64,000 bases of DNA from Sporolactobacillus putidus. GTDB taxonomy: Bacteria > Bacillota > Bacilli > Bacillales > Sporolactobacillaceae. The stretch is from contig NZ_BMOK01000003.1 in the NCBI RefSeq assembly GCF_014647035.1, forward strand, positions 1-64,000, given 5' to 3'. Numbering within the stretch: the first letter of the stretch is position 1; each line of letters opens with the position of its first letter. Positions 25,833-34,008 of this stretch are shown in pieces. The translations under genes were made by a program, and so were the position numbers. The notes under the pieces were generated by a model. It saw only the letters and a program-made list of their open reading frames with translations. It was not told the origin of the DNA and searched no databases.

Positions 25833-26032
25833 AAAAAATCGATTGGGTTTTTTCGCTCATTTTGATCATTATGGGCCTGACCTGTCTGTTCTTCGCTGCG
25901 AATGCATTTGGCCATGAGAGTTTTCTTTCTTTTGGAAGAATCTTTTTCCAAGTCTGCATGTGGGTCACCTGTCCGGTGATACTGCTTGTCATCCTTTATT
26001 TGTGGTTTCACTATAAGAATAAAAATGAATGA
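25829..26032 (+). CDS. Small two-helix membrane protein coupled to the histidine kinase
   Basis: This 67-residue protein has two hydrophobic helices (about 6-28 and 38-60) joined by a short segment (AFGHESFLSFGR), with a basic tail KNKNE. Its ATG overlaps the kinase stop (ATGA), so it is made with the kinase. Its family was not recognised. A small modulator of the kinase is a reasonable hypothesis from position alone. There is no Cys or His-rich motif in it apart from one loop His. Confidence 0.65.
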   Translation: MKKIDWVFSLILIIMGLTCLFFAANAFGHESFLSFGRIFFQVCMWVTCPVILLVILYLWFHYKNKNE

Positions 26033-26080
26033 AATGAATTTACTCCTTCTTTTCCATAAATTACTCAGATAGTACATGTT

Positions 26081-26115
26081 TTCAACACAGATTCCACACA
26101 ATTCTTTTCTACAAT
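26081..26115 (+). promoter_or_regulatory. Putative response-regulator-controlled promoter of the small metal-like genes
   Basis: The direct repeats TTCAACACA (26081-26089) and TTCCACACA (26092-26100) are 11 bp apart, one helical turn. They cover the -35 position of a -10 TACAAT (26110-26115). This is the usual layout of OmpR/PhoB activator sites. It lies upstream of the genes at 26147 and 26366. Confidence 0.45.
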
Positions 26116-26146
26116 CATTATTGAAGAACAAGAGGAGGTGGAACTT

Positions 26147-26344
26147 ATGGATTGGTCTTGGCTATTACTACTTGCTTGTCCGCTAATGATGCTCCCGATG
26201 ATGTTTATGATGAAGGGAGGTCATGGAAGTCATTCTGAAACGGATCATTCTGAACACCAAAAGGTTTCCAATGAACTGAACGAGTTGAAAGAACAGAACA
26301 ACCTATTGCGGGAACAGCTTCAGCAGTTAAAAAACAAGGAATAA
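26147..26344 (+). CDS. Small Met-rich membrane protein with coiled-coil tail
   Basis: This 65-residue protein has one N-terminal hydrophobic helix rich in Met and Leu (LLLLACPLMMLPMMFMMKGG). A His-containing linker (GGHGSHSETDHSEH) follows, then a heptad-patterned segment NELNELKEQNNLLREQLQQLK that should form a coiled coil. ATG 26147 follows AGGAGGTG at six bases. Met and His clusters suggest metal binding, perhaps copper, but no family domain beyond a resemblance to DUF2933-type proteins was recognised. It is co-transcribed with the next gene. Confidence 0.7.
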   Translation: MDWSWLLLLACPLMMLPMMFMMKGGHGSHSETDHSEHQKVSNELNELKEQNNLLREQLQQLKNKE

Positions 26345-26365
26345 TTACTCAAGGAGAGATGCTTT

Positions 26366-26632
26366 ATGTCATGTTGCGGCAATCACAGTAATCAAGATCA
26401 TGAAAACCATGCTCAGGAAAATCAAAACCAAGGTAACCATCATCATGCCCATAACTTGATTATGGCGATCTGCTTTGTCATTCCGGTAGTTGTTGCAGCA
26501 GTTTTGTTTTTTACCGGCAGTTTTTCAGGATCAAGCAGCTTGCTTATCTTGGCAGCGCTCCTTATCTGCCCGTTAATGCACATGTTCATGATGCCGTCTA
26601 TGATGAAGAAGGATAATGGCCACCATCATTGA
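26366..26632 (+). CDS. His-rich small membrane protein (DUF2933-like)
   Basis: This 88-residue protein begins with a CC pair (MSCCGNHS) followed by a His/Asn/Gln-rich stretch with about ten His in 25 residues. Two hydrophobic helices follow (IMAICFVIPVVVAAVLFF and a second ending CPLMHMFMMPSMM), and the C-terminus is NGHHH. The Cys, His and Met clusters strongly suggest metal binding at the membrane. The SD AAGGAGAG precedes ATG. The CPLMHMFMMP segment echoes CPLMMLPMMFMM of the upstream protein, so the two look related. A terminator follows. Confidence 0.75.
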   Translation: MSCCGNHSNQDHENHAQENQNQGNHHHAHNLIMAICFVIPVVVAAVLFFTGSFSGSSSLLILAALLICPLMHMFMMPSMMKKDNGHHH

Positions 26633-26670
26633 TCGATGATAATAGAGCTGAAAACGATTGTTACTCCTAT

Positions 26671-26708
26671 AGAGACGAAAAATCGAATCGGGTTTTTCGT
26701 CTCTATTT
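26671..26708 (+). terminator. Intrinsic terminator
   Basis: AGAGACGAAAAA (26671-26682) and TTTTTCGTCTCT (26693-26704) form a perfect 12-bp stem with a 10-nt loop, followed by ATTTA. It ends the small metal-like gene unit. Confidence 0.9.
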
Positions 26709-26990
26709 ACTAAGTATTTATCTGCTTGTGTGGTTAAAAAAATAAATTGAGCTGAAACAAGAAATGAAAAAATCAAAAAATGAAGCGCAATCCGGTACGG
26801 AAGAAACAAAAAATCAGAGAATATGTTTACCCGGTTTTAGAAAGAGGAGAAGGTCTAACAAGAAAGCGAGGGCTGTTTAAAAGAAGTCTTCATAAAAAAG
26901 GTTTGTTAGATCAGGGTTTTCGTATGGGTAGTTTTTCTATAGTATTAGGGTGAAACAAATTTTCACGATCTTGAGTGGCCACCTCATCCG

Positions 26991-27320
26991 GCCCAAGCTA
27001 CACCTATCAGTCAATTGTTAATGCTTTCATTTTTGGCTCGGGGACGGCTCTGATTGCCGCTGTCCTCGGAACCTTTTTTGCAGTTATGATTCATCGTAAA
27101 TGGATCTATGCCGAGAGGCTTGTCAATGTTACGATCTGCTGATTTTTTTTACGCCTTCTTATTTATTCGCGGAAGGCTGGGTGTTATTGATGCAAGATAA
27201 AGGGGTCATTTGTCAGCTTCTGAATTTACCGGACGGATTGTTCGCATGGTTCTTTACACCGTACGGTCTTTCAGTTAGCATAAAGCATGCCCGTCTTATG
27301 ATTAACGTCAGAGGAAATAG
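26991..27320 (+). pseudogene. Decayed ABC transporter permease (iron/2-aminophosphonate-type), frameshifted fragment
   Basis: Translating 27007-27140 gives YQSIVNAFIFGSGTALIA followed by a second helix and a basic loop, then a stop. The +1 frame from about 27140 continues in register as FFTPSYLFAEGWVLLMQDKG then LFAWFFTPYGLS. Together these read like the middle of an FbpB/PhnV-type inner membrane permease. The frame break lies at a T8 run near 27142-27150. There is no start, no ATPase or binding-protein partner, and the C-terminal half degenerates after 27280. It is a gene relic in an 830-bp gap that otherwise holds only terminators. Confidence 0.75.
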
Positions 27321-27332
27321 TCCAACACATGG

Positions 27333-27361
27333 CAGCCTTTCAATAAAAGGTTGTTTTTTTT
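27333..27361 (+). terminator. Intrinsic terminator
   Basis: CAGCCTTT pairs with AAAGGTTG around a short loop and is followed by eight T. A second weaker dyad (AACGCCTC / GAGGTGTT) lies at 27362-27400. These probably once served the decayed permease gene. Confidence 0.75.
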
Positions 27362-27467
27362 AACGCCTCATTCGTAAGTCTTCCAGAACAAAGAGGTGTT
27401 TTTAAAAATGGCCGCATTTCTTATAATGGGTTTATCGATAAAAATAAAAAGTAAAGAAGAGTGAGAA

Positions 27468-28250
27468 ATGCTGAGTCACAAAGTGGTTGTGATCACCGGA
27501 GCGTCGAGCGGAGTCGGGTTGGAGACAGCTCTTCTCTGCGCAGGAAAAGGTGCCGAAACCGTTCTTATTGGGCGGGACCCCGAAAAACTTAAAAGTGCGG
27601 AACGTAAAATCAATGAACTTGGATACAGCACGGGCAGCTTTGCAGTTGATATCGGAGACTCAGATCAGGTGGAAAAAGTCTTCAGAAAAATCGCCGGTAA
27701 GTATGGACGGATAGACGTTCTGGTTAATTGTGCGGGCACAGGGAAATTTGCCGCCTTAGATTCGACAAAAATGGAAGACGTGAAAAAGATGTTTTCCGTA
27801 AATGTCATTGGCCTGATCGCCTGCACCCGATCGGTTCTGCCACTGATGATCGGGCAGGGGGGAGGGCACATTGTCAATATTGCCTCCATTGCCGGAAAAC
27901 TTGCCACCCCGAAGTCGACGGTTTATGCGGCAACAAAACACGCGGTCATCGGTTTTTCAAACGGCCTGAGGATGGAGGTTGAAGATCGGGGTATTATTGT
28001 TACAGTGGTTAATCCGGGGCCGATTCAAACCGCTTTTTTTCAAACTGCGGATCCTTCGGGACACTATGCGGACGAAGTCAGTCGTTTTATGCTTTCTCCT
28101 CAATTTGTTGCAAGAAAAATAGTTAAGGGGATTGAAAAGAGAAAAAGGGAGATTAATTTGCCCTGGTATATGGATCTCGGGACAAGAATCTATCAATTGT
28201 GTCCGGAACTTGTCGAGAGTTTGGGAGGACGCTGGCTAAAAATGAAGTAA
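27468..28250 (+). CDS. Short-chain dehydrogenase/reductase
   Basis: This is a 260-residue Rossmann-fold oxidoreductase. The NAD(P) motif TGASSGVG is at 11-18, followed by NCAGTG, the catalytic Ser in VNIASIAGK and the YAATK pair. The basic residues in IGRDPEK favour NADP. The C-terminal YMDLGTRIYQLCPELVE resembles the YqjQ group of Bacillus SDRs. A -10-like TATAAT lies at 27422-27427. The substrate is unknown. Confidence 0.9.
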   Translation: MLSHKVVVITGASSGVGLETALLCAGKGAETVLIGRDPEKLKSAERKINELGYSTGSFAVDIGDSDQVEKVFRKIAGKYGRIDVLVNCAGTGKFAALDSTKMEDVKKMFSVNVIGLIACTRSVLPLMIGQGGGHIVNIASIAGKLATPKSTVYAATKHAVIGFSNGLRMEVEDRGIIVTVVNPGPIQTAFFQTADPSGHYADEVSRFMLSPQFVARKIVKGIEKRKREINLPWYMDLGTRIYQLCPELVESLGGRWLKMK

Positions 28251-28272
28251 CTATTGAAATTTGCCGTGTGCT

Positions 28273-28324
28273 TTGCAAAAAAAGGCGGCATAGACTATTA
28301 TTAAAGAGTAAGAAACCGCTTACA
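28273..28324 (+). promoter_or_regulatory. Promoter and CcpA-type cre site of the acetoin dehydrogenase operon
   Basis: A -35 TTGCAA (28273-28278) and a -10 TATTAT (28296-28301) are separated by 17 bp. AGAAACCGCTTACA (28311-28324) matches the cre consensus TGWAANCGNTNWCA in all defined positions but the first. It lies at about +4 to +17, a classic position for catabolite repression by CcpA. Confidence 0.7.
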
Positions 28325-28367
28325 CCAACACTGCAAGGTGTGGCATGATTAGACGGGAGGAGTCAGA

Positions 28368-29375
28368 ATGCAAGCTGGAACGAAAGCTGGAACGAAAGCA
28401 TCCGTAGGAGACATGACCGTTGAGAAGGCGAAATGGATCTATAAGAAGATGCAGGAGATCCGCCAGTTTGAAAACACTGTCCATGGAATCTTTGAAAAGG
28501 GCGAAATTCCGGGATTCGTGCATCTTTACGCCGGCGAAGAAGCAGTGGCCGTCGGCGTCTGCGCTCACCTGACAGACAGTGACAATATTACGAGCACGCA
28601 CAGGGGACATGGGCATTGTATCGCGAAGGGCTGTGACATTGACGGGATGATGGCGGAAATCTTCGGCCGTTCAACAGGACTCTGCAAAGGCAAAGGCGGT
28701 TCGATGCATATTGCCGATGTCGGCAAAGGGATGCTTGGAGCCAACGGAATTGTCGGTGCGGGGCTTCCTCTTTCAATCGGCGCAGGACTGACTGCTAAAG
28801 TGAAGAAAACTGATCATGTGGCCGTTTGCTTTTTTGGCGATGGGGCGAGCAATCACGGGACTTTCCATGAATCGGTCAATATGGCCGCGATATGGAAACT
28901 GCCCGTTATTTTTGTCTGCGAAAATAATGGGTTCGGCGAAGCATCGCCTTTCGATTATGCCGCGGCATGCGATCGGGTTTCTGATTTTGCAAAGGCTTAT
29001 AAAATAGCGGGTGAAACCGTTGACGCCCGCAATCTGCAGGACGTCTATGAGGCCGCAGGAAAAGCGGTGCAGCGGGCTAGAAAGGGTGAAGGTCCCACTA
29101 TTCTCGAATGCCTGACCTATCGCGATTACGGACATTTCGAAGGTGATACACAGACCTATAAAGATAAGGACGTTCAGGAACACGCGCTGCAAGAAAATGA
29201 TCCGATTTTAAGATTCCAGAATTATGCTAAAACGAATGAATGGCTCAGCGAGGAACAAATGAAAGCCATTGATGCTGAAGTTAAGACGGAAATTGAACAT
29301 GCAGTCAAATTTGCCGAAGAAAGTCCGTTCCCGGAACCTTCACAACTAACGACCGATGTTTATGTTTCCTATTAA
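28368..29375 (+). CDS. acoA: Acetoin dehydrogenase-type E1 alpha subunit
   Basis: This 335-residue ThDP-dependent subunit of the PdhA/AcoA group has HLYAGEEAVAVGVCAHL, THRGHGHCIAKG, GRSTGLCKGKGGSMH and the ThDP motif GDGASNHGTFHESVNMAAIWKLP followed by CENNGFG. These features favour acetoin dehydrogenase over pyruvate dehydrogenase. The N-terminus carries a 12-bp tandem duplication (AGTKAGTKA). Start ATG 28368 has GGGAGGAG. It is the first gene of a three-gene operon under a cre-controlled promoter. Confidence 0.88.
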   Translation: MQAGTKAGTKASVGDMTVEKAKWIYKKMQEIRQFENTVHGIFEKGEIPGFVHLYAGEEAVAVGVCAHLTDSDNITSTHRGHGHCIAKGCDIDGMMAEIFGRSTGLCKGKGGSMHIADVGKGMLGANGIVGAGLPLSIGAGLTAKVKKTDHVAVCFFGDGASNHGTFHESVNMAAIWKLPVIFVCENNGFGEASPFDYAAACDRVSDFAKAYKIAGETVDARNLQDVYEAAGKAVQRARKGEGPTILECLTYRDYGHFEGDTQTYKDKDVQEHALQENDPILRFQNYAKTNEWLSEEQMKAIDAEVKTEIEHAVKFAEESPFPEPSQLTTDVYVSY

Positions 29376-29407
29376 ATTCGTATGGATATTATCTGGAGGT
29401 GATTATA

Positions 29408-30442
29408 ATGGCAAAACAAATGACTTACTCTGAAGCGATCAACGATGCAATCCGGCTGGCCATGCGTAAAGATGAAAACGTTATCTTGATAGGCGAAGAT
29501 GTAGCAGGCGGTGCCGAGGTCGATCACTTGCAGAATGAAGGTGCATGGGGAGGCGTCTTTGGAGTTACCAAGGGAATCGTTGAAGAATTCGGACGCACCA
29601 GGGTCCTTGACACACCAATTGCGGAAGCAGGGTATATGGGTGCGGCAGTTTCGGCCGCCGCAACGGGTCTTCGACCTATTTCCGAGCTGATGTTCAATGA
29701 TTTTATTGGAAGCTGTCTGGATGAGGTGATGAATCAGGCGGCCAAATTCCACTATATGTTCGGCGGAAAGGCCAAAGTGCCGCTGACTATTCGTACGATT
29801 GACGGTGCGGGTTTCAATGCGGCCGCTCAGCACTCTCAAAGTCTGTATGCTCTATTTACCCATATTCCGGGGTTAAAAGTCGTCGTACCAAGCAGTCCGT
29901 ACGATATCAAAGGCTTGCTTCTCACGGCGATTTTTGATGACGATCCGGTGATCGTTTTCGAAGACAAGACACTTTATGGCATGAAAGGGGAGGTTGGCGA
30001 GGGCTTTTACACCATTCCGTTCGGTAAAGCGGAAATTAAGAGGGCCGGCAAGGATCTGACCATTGTCGGGATCGGCAAGCAGGTGTACACCGCTTTGAGA
30101 GCGGCCGACCAGCTGGCGAAAAAAGGCTTCGAAGCAGAAGTCATTGATCCGCGCACACTTTCACCGCTTGATGAAGACACGATCATCAATTCTGTAAAAA
30201 AAACCGGCCGACTGATTATTGTCGATGAGGCCTATCCCCGCTGCAGTGCCGCAACAGATATTGCTGCTATCGTAGGGGATAAAGCTTTCGATTATCTGGA
30301 TGCGCCTATTAAAAGGGTGACGGCGCCTCACAGCCCGGTTCCTTTCTCTCCGCCGCTTGAAAAACTGTATATGCCTTCACCTCAGAAAATCATTGATGCA
30401 TTTAGTACGATGGTTGGTGACAACGTTTTCACGACTGTGTGA
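29408..30442 (+). CDS. acoB: Acetoin dehydrogenase-type E1 beta subunit
   Basis: This 344-residue partner of the upstream E1 alpha has VILIGEDVAGGAEVDHL, VLDTPIAEAGYMGAAVSAA and AAQHSQSLYALFTHIPGLKVVVPSSPYD, the AcoB-type variants of the transketolase fold. The C-terminal domain has DPRTLSPLDED and VDEAYPRCSAATDIAA. ATG 29408 follows GGAGGTG; a start nine bases earlier is in the SD. About 34% of positions look shared with BkdAB by eye, as expected for the family. Confidence 0.9.
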   Translation: MAKQMTYSEAINDAIRLAMRKDENVILIGEDVAGGAEVDHLQNEGAWGGVFGVTKGIVEEFGRTRVLDTPIAEAGYMGAAVSAAATGLRPISELMFNDFIGSCLDEVMNQAAKFHYMFGGKAKVPLTIRTIDGAGFNAAAQHSQSLYALFTHIPGLKVVVPSSPYDIKGLLLTAIFDDDPVIVFEDKTLYGMKGEVGEGFYTIPFGKAEIKRAGKDLTIVGIGKQVYTALRAADQLAKKGFEAEVIDPRTLSPLDEDTIINSVKKTGRLIIVDEAYPRCSAATDIAAIVGDKAFDYLDAPIKRVTAPHSPVPFSPPLEKLYMPSPQKIIDAFSTMVGDNVFTTV

Positions 30443-30542
30443 AAAAGGCAACACAGTTTCATAGGGTGAGGGACGGCACCGGCCGATTTCCTGAATACCT
30501 CAGGTGTTCCTCTCTCATTTTGATCAAAAAGGAGTGGACGAA

Positions 30543-31802
30543 ATGGCGACTGAAATCATTATGCCTAAAATGGGTATGGGAATGGAAGAAGGAACCGTTG
30601 TTGAATGGCTGAAGCATAAAGGAGAACCGGTAAAAAAAGGAGAATCGGTTGTCTCAATCAGCTCGGATAAAATTGAAAAAGATCTTGAAGCACCTGAGGA
30701 CGGCGTGCTGATCGGTATTGAAGCTGAAGAAGATGCCGTCGTTCCGATCGGCCAGGCCCTCGGCTATATCGGCAGAGAGGGAGAATCGGTACGTGGGGAT
30801 ACCGCCGCTCCCGATAAGGAAGGGGCATCATCTGTTCAGACAATAGAAACAAAAGAGGATCGGGCCGCAGTTGTGGCGGAGATTGTAGGAGACGGAGTAC
30901 AACCTAGATTACGTGTCTCGCCTGCGGCTAGAAAGCTTGCCAGAACTGAGAAGATCGATCTGAAGACGGTCAAAGGGACAGGTCCGCTCGGGCGGATAAC
31001 TAAAGCTGACGTTGCCGCAGCAGCTGATGAGCAAAAAAATCGCCTGCCTGTTCAGCCTGCGACTTTAATTAAGGAAAAATCTGTGACTGAAAGCTCAGCG
31101 GCAGTACCGGATAAAGGAACAGCGCGGAAAGTCACCGGGATGAGAAAGGTTATTGCCCAGCGCATGTATGACAGTCTTCAGCAAACCGCGCAGCTCACAC
31201 TGCAGACAACCGTCGATGTAACGGACCTGCTCGCTTTTCAAAAAACGGCCAGAGAAGCTTATCCGATCGACGATGAAGTGCGGCTGACGATCACGGATTT
31301 TATTGCAAAAGCCGTGATCAACGCTCTACTTGTGCATAAAGAGATGAACAGCACGTACAGCGATAACACAATCACAACTTATGACGGAGTCAGTCTCGGC
31401 ATTGCGGTGGCATTGGCCGAAGGGCTAGTTGTTCCGGTCATTCAGGATGCGGATAAGAAATCGCTGAGTGCGATTTCCAGAGAAATCCGCAAAGCGAGCA
31501 GGGCCGCAAGAGAAGGACGTCTTGACACACTGCAATTAACAGGATCGACTTTCTCAATTACTTCACTGGGAACGTACGGGATCGGCTTCTTTACACCGGT
31601 GCTCAATCCTCCGGAAATAGGCATACTCGGCGTTGGAACGATCAGCGAGCAGCCCGCGTATATAGGCGCCGACATTCAAAAGAGAAGTTTTCTGCCGCTT
31701 AGTCTGACCTTCGATCACCGGGCAATTGACGGAGCGCCTGCTGCGGAATTTCTTGCGGCTGTCAAGGCGAATCTTGAAGCTCCATTTACACTGGTCCTTT
31801 AG
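30543..31802 (+). CDS. acoC: Acetoin dehydrogenase-type E2 (dihydrolipoyl acetyltransferase)
   Basis: This 419-residue E2 has an N-terminal lipoyl domain (IMPKMGMGMEEGTVVEWL; lipoyl lysine in SSDKIEKDLEAP). The peripheral binding domain is RVSPAARKLARTEKIDL...GPLGRITKADV, and the catalytic domain ends in LTFDHRAIDGAPAAEFL. The start at 30543 has AAAGGAGTGG. No lipoamide dehydrogenase or AcoR activator follows, unlike Bacillus acoABCL-acoR. LpdV at 9.2 kb may supply E3 (inference). Confidence 0.9.
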   Translation: MATEIIMPKMGMGMEEGTVVEWLKHKGEPVKKGESVVSISSDKIEKDLEAPEDGVLIGIEAEEDAVVPIGQALGYIGREGESVRGDTAAPDKEGASSVQTIETKEDRAAVVAEIVGDGVQPRLRVSPAARKLARTEKIDLKTVKGTGPLGRITKADVAAAADEQKNRLPVQPATLIKEKSVTESSAAVPDKGTARKVTGMRKVIAQRMYDSLQQTAQLTLQTTVDVTDLLAFQKTAREAYPIDDEVRLTITDFIAKAVINALLVHKEMNSTYSDNTITTYDGVSLGIAVALAEGLVVPVIQDADKKSLSAISREIRKASRAAREGRLDTLQLTGSTFSITSLGTYGIGFFTPVLNPPEIGILGVGTISEQPAYIGADIQKRSFLPLSLTFDHRAIDGAPAAEFLAAVKANLEAPFTLVL

Positions 31803-32218
31803 TTATTAAGCGAAACATACTTTGTATAAGGATAATTGAAAAGCCGTTTCGTATTGAAAGACGATGAACTTCAATCTCCATTTATAATGAAGCTTTCAGT
31901 TTTGGCAAAGCAGGGCGGTTCCCATCGCATCGATTGGGAACCGCCTTGCTCTGTTAAAAAGGGTCTCTTCGTAGGAATTCCTTTCGATGGATTAATTTTC
32001 CCAAAAATAGGTTACAATACTATAAGAGATTGCTCATAATAAAGACAATGAGTAAACAATGATACCGTCCATTCAACGCAGTCATGCCCGGCAGTCAAAA
32101 GCCATGCCCGGGGCGCCGAAGAAACCGGCCATCCATTCAGTGATTCCGGGCATAGTTGCGTCATATAAAAGAACGATGGTCGTAAACACTCGCAAATTTG
32201 ACGGATAGGGGAACTATT
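31803..32218. other. Intergenic region with a long hairpin and GC-rich repeats
   Basis: A stem of about 18 bp (AGCAGGGCGGTTCCCATCG at 31909-31927 with 31931-31950) follows acoC and is probably its terminator, although the T-tract is poor. Downstream, 32080-32160 contains two direct ATGCCCGG copies and an inverted CCGGGCAT, which could fold into alternative hairpins ahead of the AI-2E gene. No ORF is supported. Confidence 0.5.
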
Positions 32219-33295
32219 ATGCCACAGTCAAGGTATTTTCGTTTTGCAGTCTGGCTGCTTTTTATTCTACTAATTCTATTGGTAGGTTCACAACTCACTT
32301 TTATACTTCAGCCGGTAGGTACTCTGATCACCTCTCTGGCCGCTCCGCTGATTATTTCCGGACTCTTGTACTATATCTTACGTCCGCTCGTCTTAGGGCT
32401 GACGGCGTTAAAAATTCCGAAAGTCGTCGCCATATTAATTATTTATCTGCTTGCAATCGGATCTATTACGCTACTGATTCTATGGGTCGGTCCACTGCTG
32501 TACACGCAATTTCTATCTCTAGTCACAAGCATGCCGCGTCTTGTGCAGCAACTGGGCTACCAGCTGAATACTTTTCAGCACAGCCAGTTTTTTATCAAGC
32601 TGCACTTGAATGAGATTTCTTATATCAATACAACGAACAGATTTTCTAAATCCCTTTCGGCTATAACCACATCTATAGGAAACAATGTCTTGTCGATTAT
32701 CCAGTCGGTTACGGGAACGCTTCTCATTATAGTCACCGTTCCTTTCATTCTGTTCTACCTTCTGAAAGACGGGGAAAAGATGTCGAGAGGGATCATTAAA
32801 TTAATTCCTGAAGAGCACCGGGAAAAGGCCGTGGAGATTCTCGCTGACATGGATCAGGCACTGAGCGGTTATATACAGGGCCAGATGATCGTTCTTCTCT
32901 TTGACTTTGTATTCATTTTTATCTGGTACGCGATTATCGGCTTAAATTATTCCCTGGTACTGGCATTAGTCATCTTTTTTACAAATGTCATTCCCTTTAT
33001 CGGGTCCTTCATTGCAACCGTTCCTGCGGTTATTGTTGCGTTTATTCAGGAACCCATTTTGGCGCTTTATGTGATTATCGGAGTCGTCGTTGTCCAGCAG
33101 ATTGAGGGTAATGTGATCTCTCCGATGGTTATGGGAAGAAAACTGGATGTTCACCCTCTGACAATCATCTGTCTCTTGCTTGCTGCCGGCAATCTGGCCG
33201 GAATAATCGGAATGCTGCTGGCAATCCCGGTCTATGCGGTATGCAAAGTGATTGTAACGCGCACCTATCAGCTGATACAGCTCCGGAGACATTAA
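32219..33295 (+). CDS. AI-2E family (PerM/TqsA-like) membrane protein
   Basis: This 358-residue protein has about seven or eight membrane helices and the family's central soluble loop. It contains VPFILFYLLKDGEKM, LSGYIQGQMIVLLFDFVFIFI and the C-terminal IEGNVISPMVMGRKLDVHPLTIICLLLAAG block that defines the AI-2E transporter family (PF01594). Individual members act as autoinducer-2 exporters, Na/H antiporters or are uncharacterised. ATG 32219 follows AGGGGA; the upstream frame has no SD. Confidence 0.9.
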   Translation: MPQSRYFRFAVWLLFILLILLVGSQLTFILQPVGTLITSLAAPLIISGLLYYILRPLVLGLTALKIPKVVAILIIYLLAIGSITLLILWVGPLLYTQFLSLVTSMPRLVQQLGYQLNTFQHSQFFIKLHLNEISYINTTNRFSKSLSAITTSIGNNVLSIIQSVTGTLLIIVTVPFILFYLLKDGEKMSRGIIKLIPEEHREKAVEILADMDQALSGYIQGQMIVLLFDFVFIFIWYAIIGLNYSLVLALVIFFTNVIPFIGSFIATVPAVIVAFIQEPILALYVIIGVVVVQQIEGNVISPMVMGRKLDVHPLTIICLLLAAGNLAGIIGMLLAIPVYAVCKVIVTRTYQLIQLRRH

Positions 33296-33437
33296 TTTGA
33301 AATTATTCGCCGCTTTTTCCGGATACAGGTGTTCCTGAAGAATTTTTCAGTAATTTTTCAGACTTGCCTAGTAGAATACAAAATGGAACATGGAGCAAGA
33401 AATCGATGAAACATTTATTCTATAGGAGGTTTGTCGG

Positions 33438-33974
33438 ATGAGCAAGCTCAGTCCAAAATGGATTACTTTGTGCACGGCAGCAATTGGTTTGGCATATACA
33501 GCCGGGTATGTAGTCACTGAACCAAAGGCGGCGGCAGTTTCTTTAGCAACACAGTCCAGTGTACAGTCGGGGGTAAACGGCTCGCAAAATCAGGGCACAC
33601 CAAATAGTCAAGGGAATTCCGGCAGTCAGGGTAATCAAAGCAGCCAGGCTCCGTCGAACAGCCAGAGCGGTCAGAGCAGTCAGGGCAGCAGCCAAACGCA
33701 ATCCCAATCCGGTTATAAAGACGGTACTTATACCGGCCAGGGAATGAACCAGATTGGATCGGTTGCCGTGAGCGTGACGATAAAGCAAGGAAAAATTGCA
33801 AGTGTTCAGATTACGGATTGCACGACTTCCTATCCTCAAAGTGCAATTGATCCGCTACCTGCACAAGTGGTTTCCCGTCAAAACGCGAATGTTGATAATG
33901 TGTCGGGAGCAACCGAGAGCACGAATGACTTTGTAACGGCGGTTCAGCAGGCCCTCTCTCAGGCACAGGCATGA
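33438..33974 (+). CDS. Membrane-anchored FMN-binding-domain protein
   Basis: This 178-residue protein has an N-terminal signal-anchor helix (about 8-27). A low-complexity linker made almost only of Ser, Gln, Gly and Asn spans about 38-92. A C-terminal FMN_bind domain starts YKDGTYTG. The flavinylation motif VSGATESTNDF has the acceptor Thr/Ser that ApbE modifies. It should carry covalent FMN outside the membrane. It is the first gene of a three-gene unit with apbE and an RnfD-like gene, so an electron-transfer role is likely. ATG with AGGAGGT. Confidence 0.88.
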   Translation: MSKLSPKWITLCTAAIGLAYTAGYVVTEPKAAAVSLATQSSVQSGVNGSQNQGTPNSQGNSGSQGNQSSQAPSNSQSGQSSQGSSQTQSQSGYKDGTYTGQGMNQIGSVAVSVTIKQGKIASVQITDCTTSYPQSAIDPLPAQVVSRQNANVDNVSGATESTNDFVTAVQQALSQAQA

Positions 33975-34008
33975 ACCATCTCTGATTTGATAAACCCTTA
34001 AATTTACA

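Noticed and set aside
26764-26880. 38-codon basic ORF (ends RRSNKKARAV) in the pseudogene region
   Set aside because: There is no good SD and it lies in a decayed stretch after a terminator; it is most likely chance.
27100-27363. 87-residue ORF as an independent gene
   Set aside because: Its sequence is the second frame of a decayed ABC permease, and its start codon has no SD.
28261-28280. Possible sigma-54 promoter (TTGCCGTGTGCTTTGCA) before acoA
   Set aside because: The invariant GG at -24 is missing, while a good sigma-A promoter with cre site lies a few bases downstream.
33514-33839. Antisense frames opposite the Ser/Gln/Gly linker of the FMN-binding protein
   Set aside because: They arise from the repetitive linker codons on the opposite strand.
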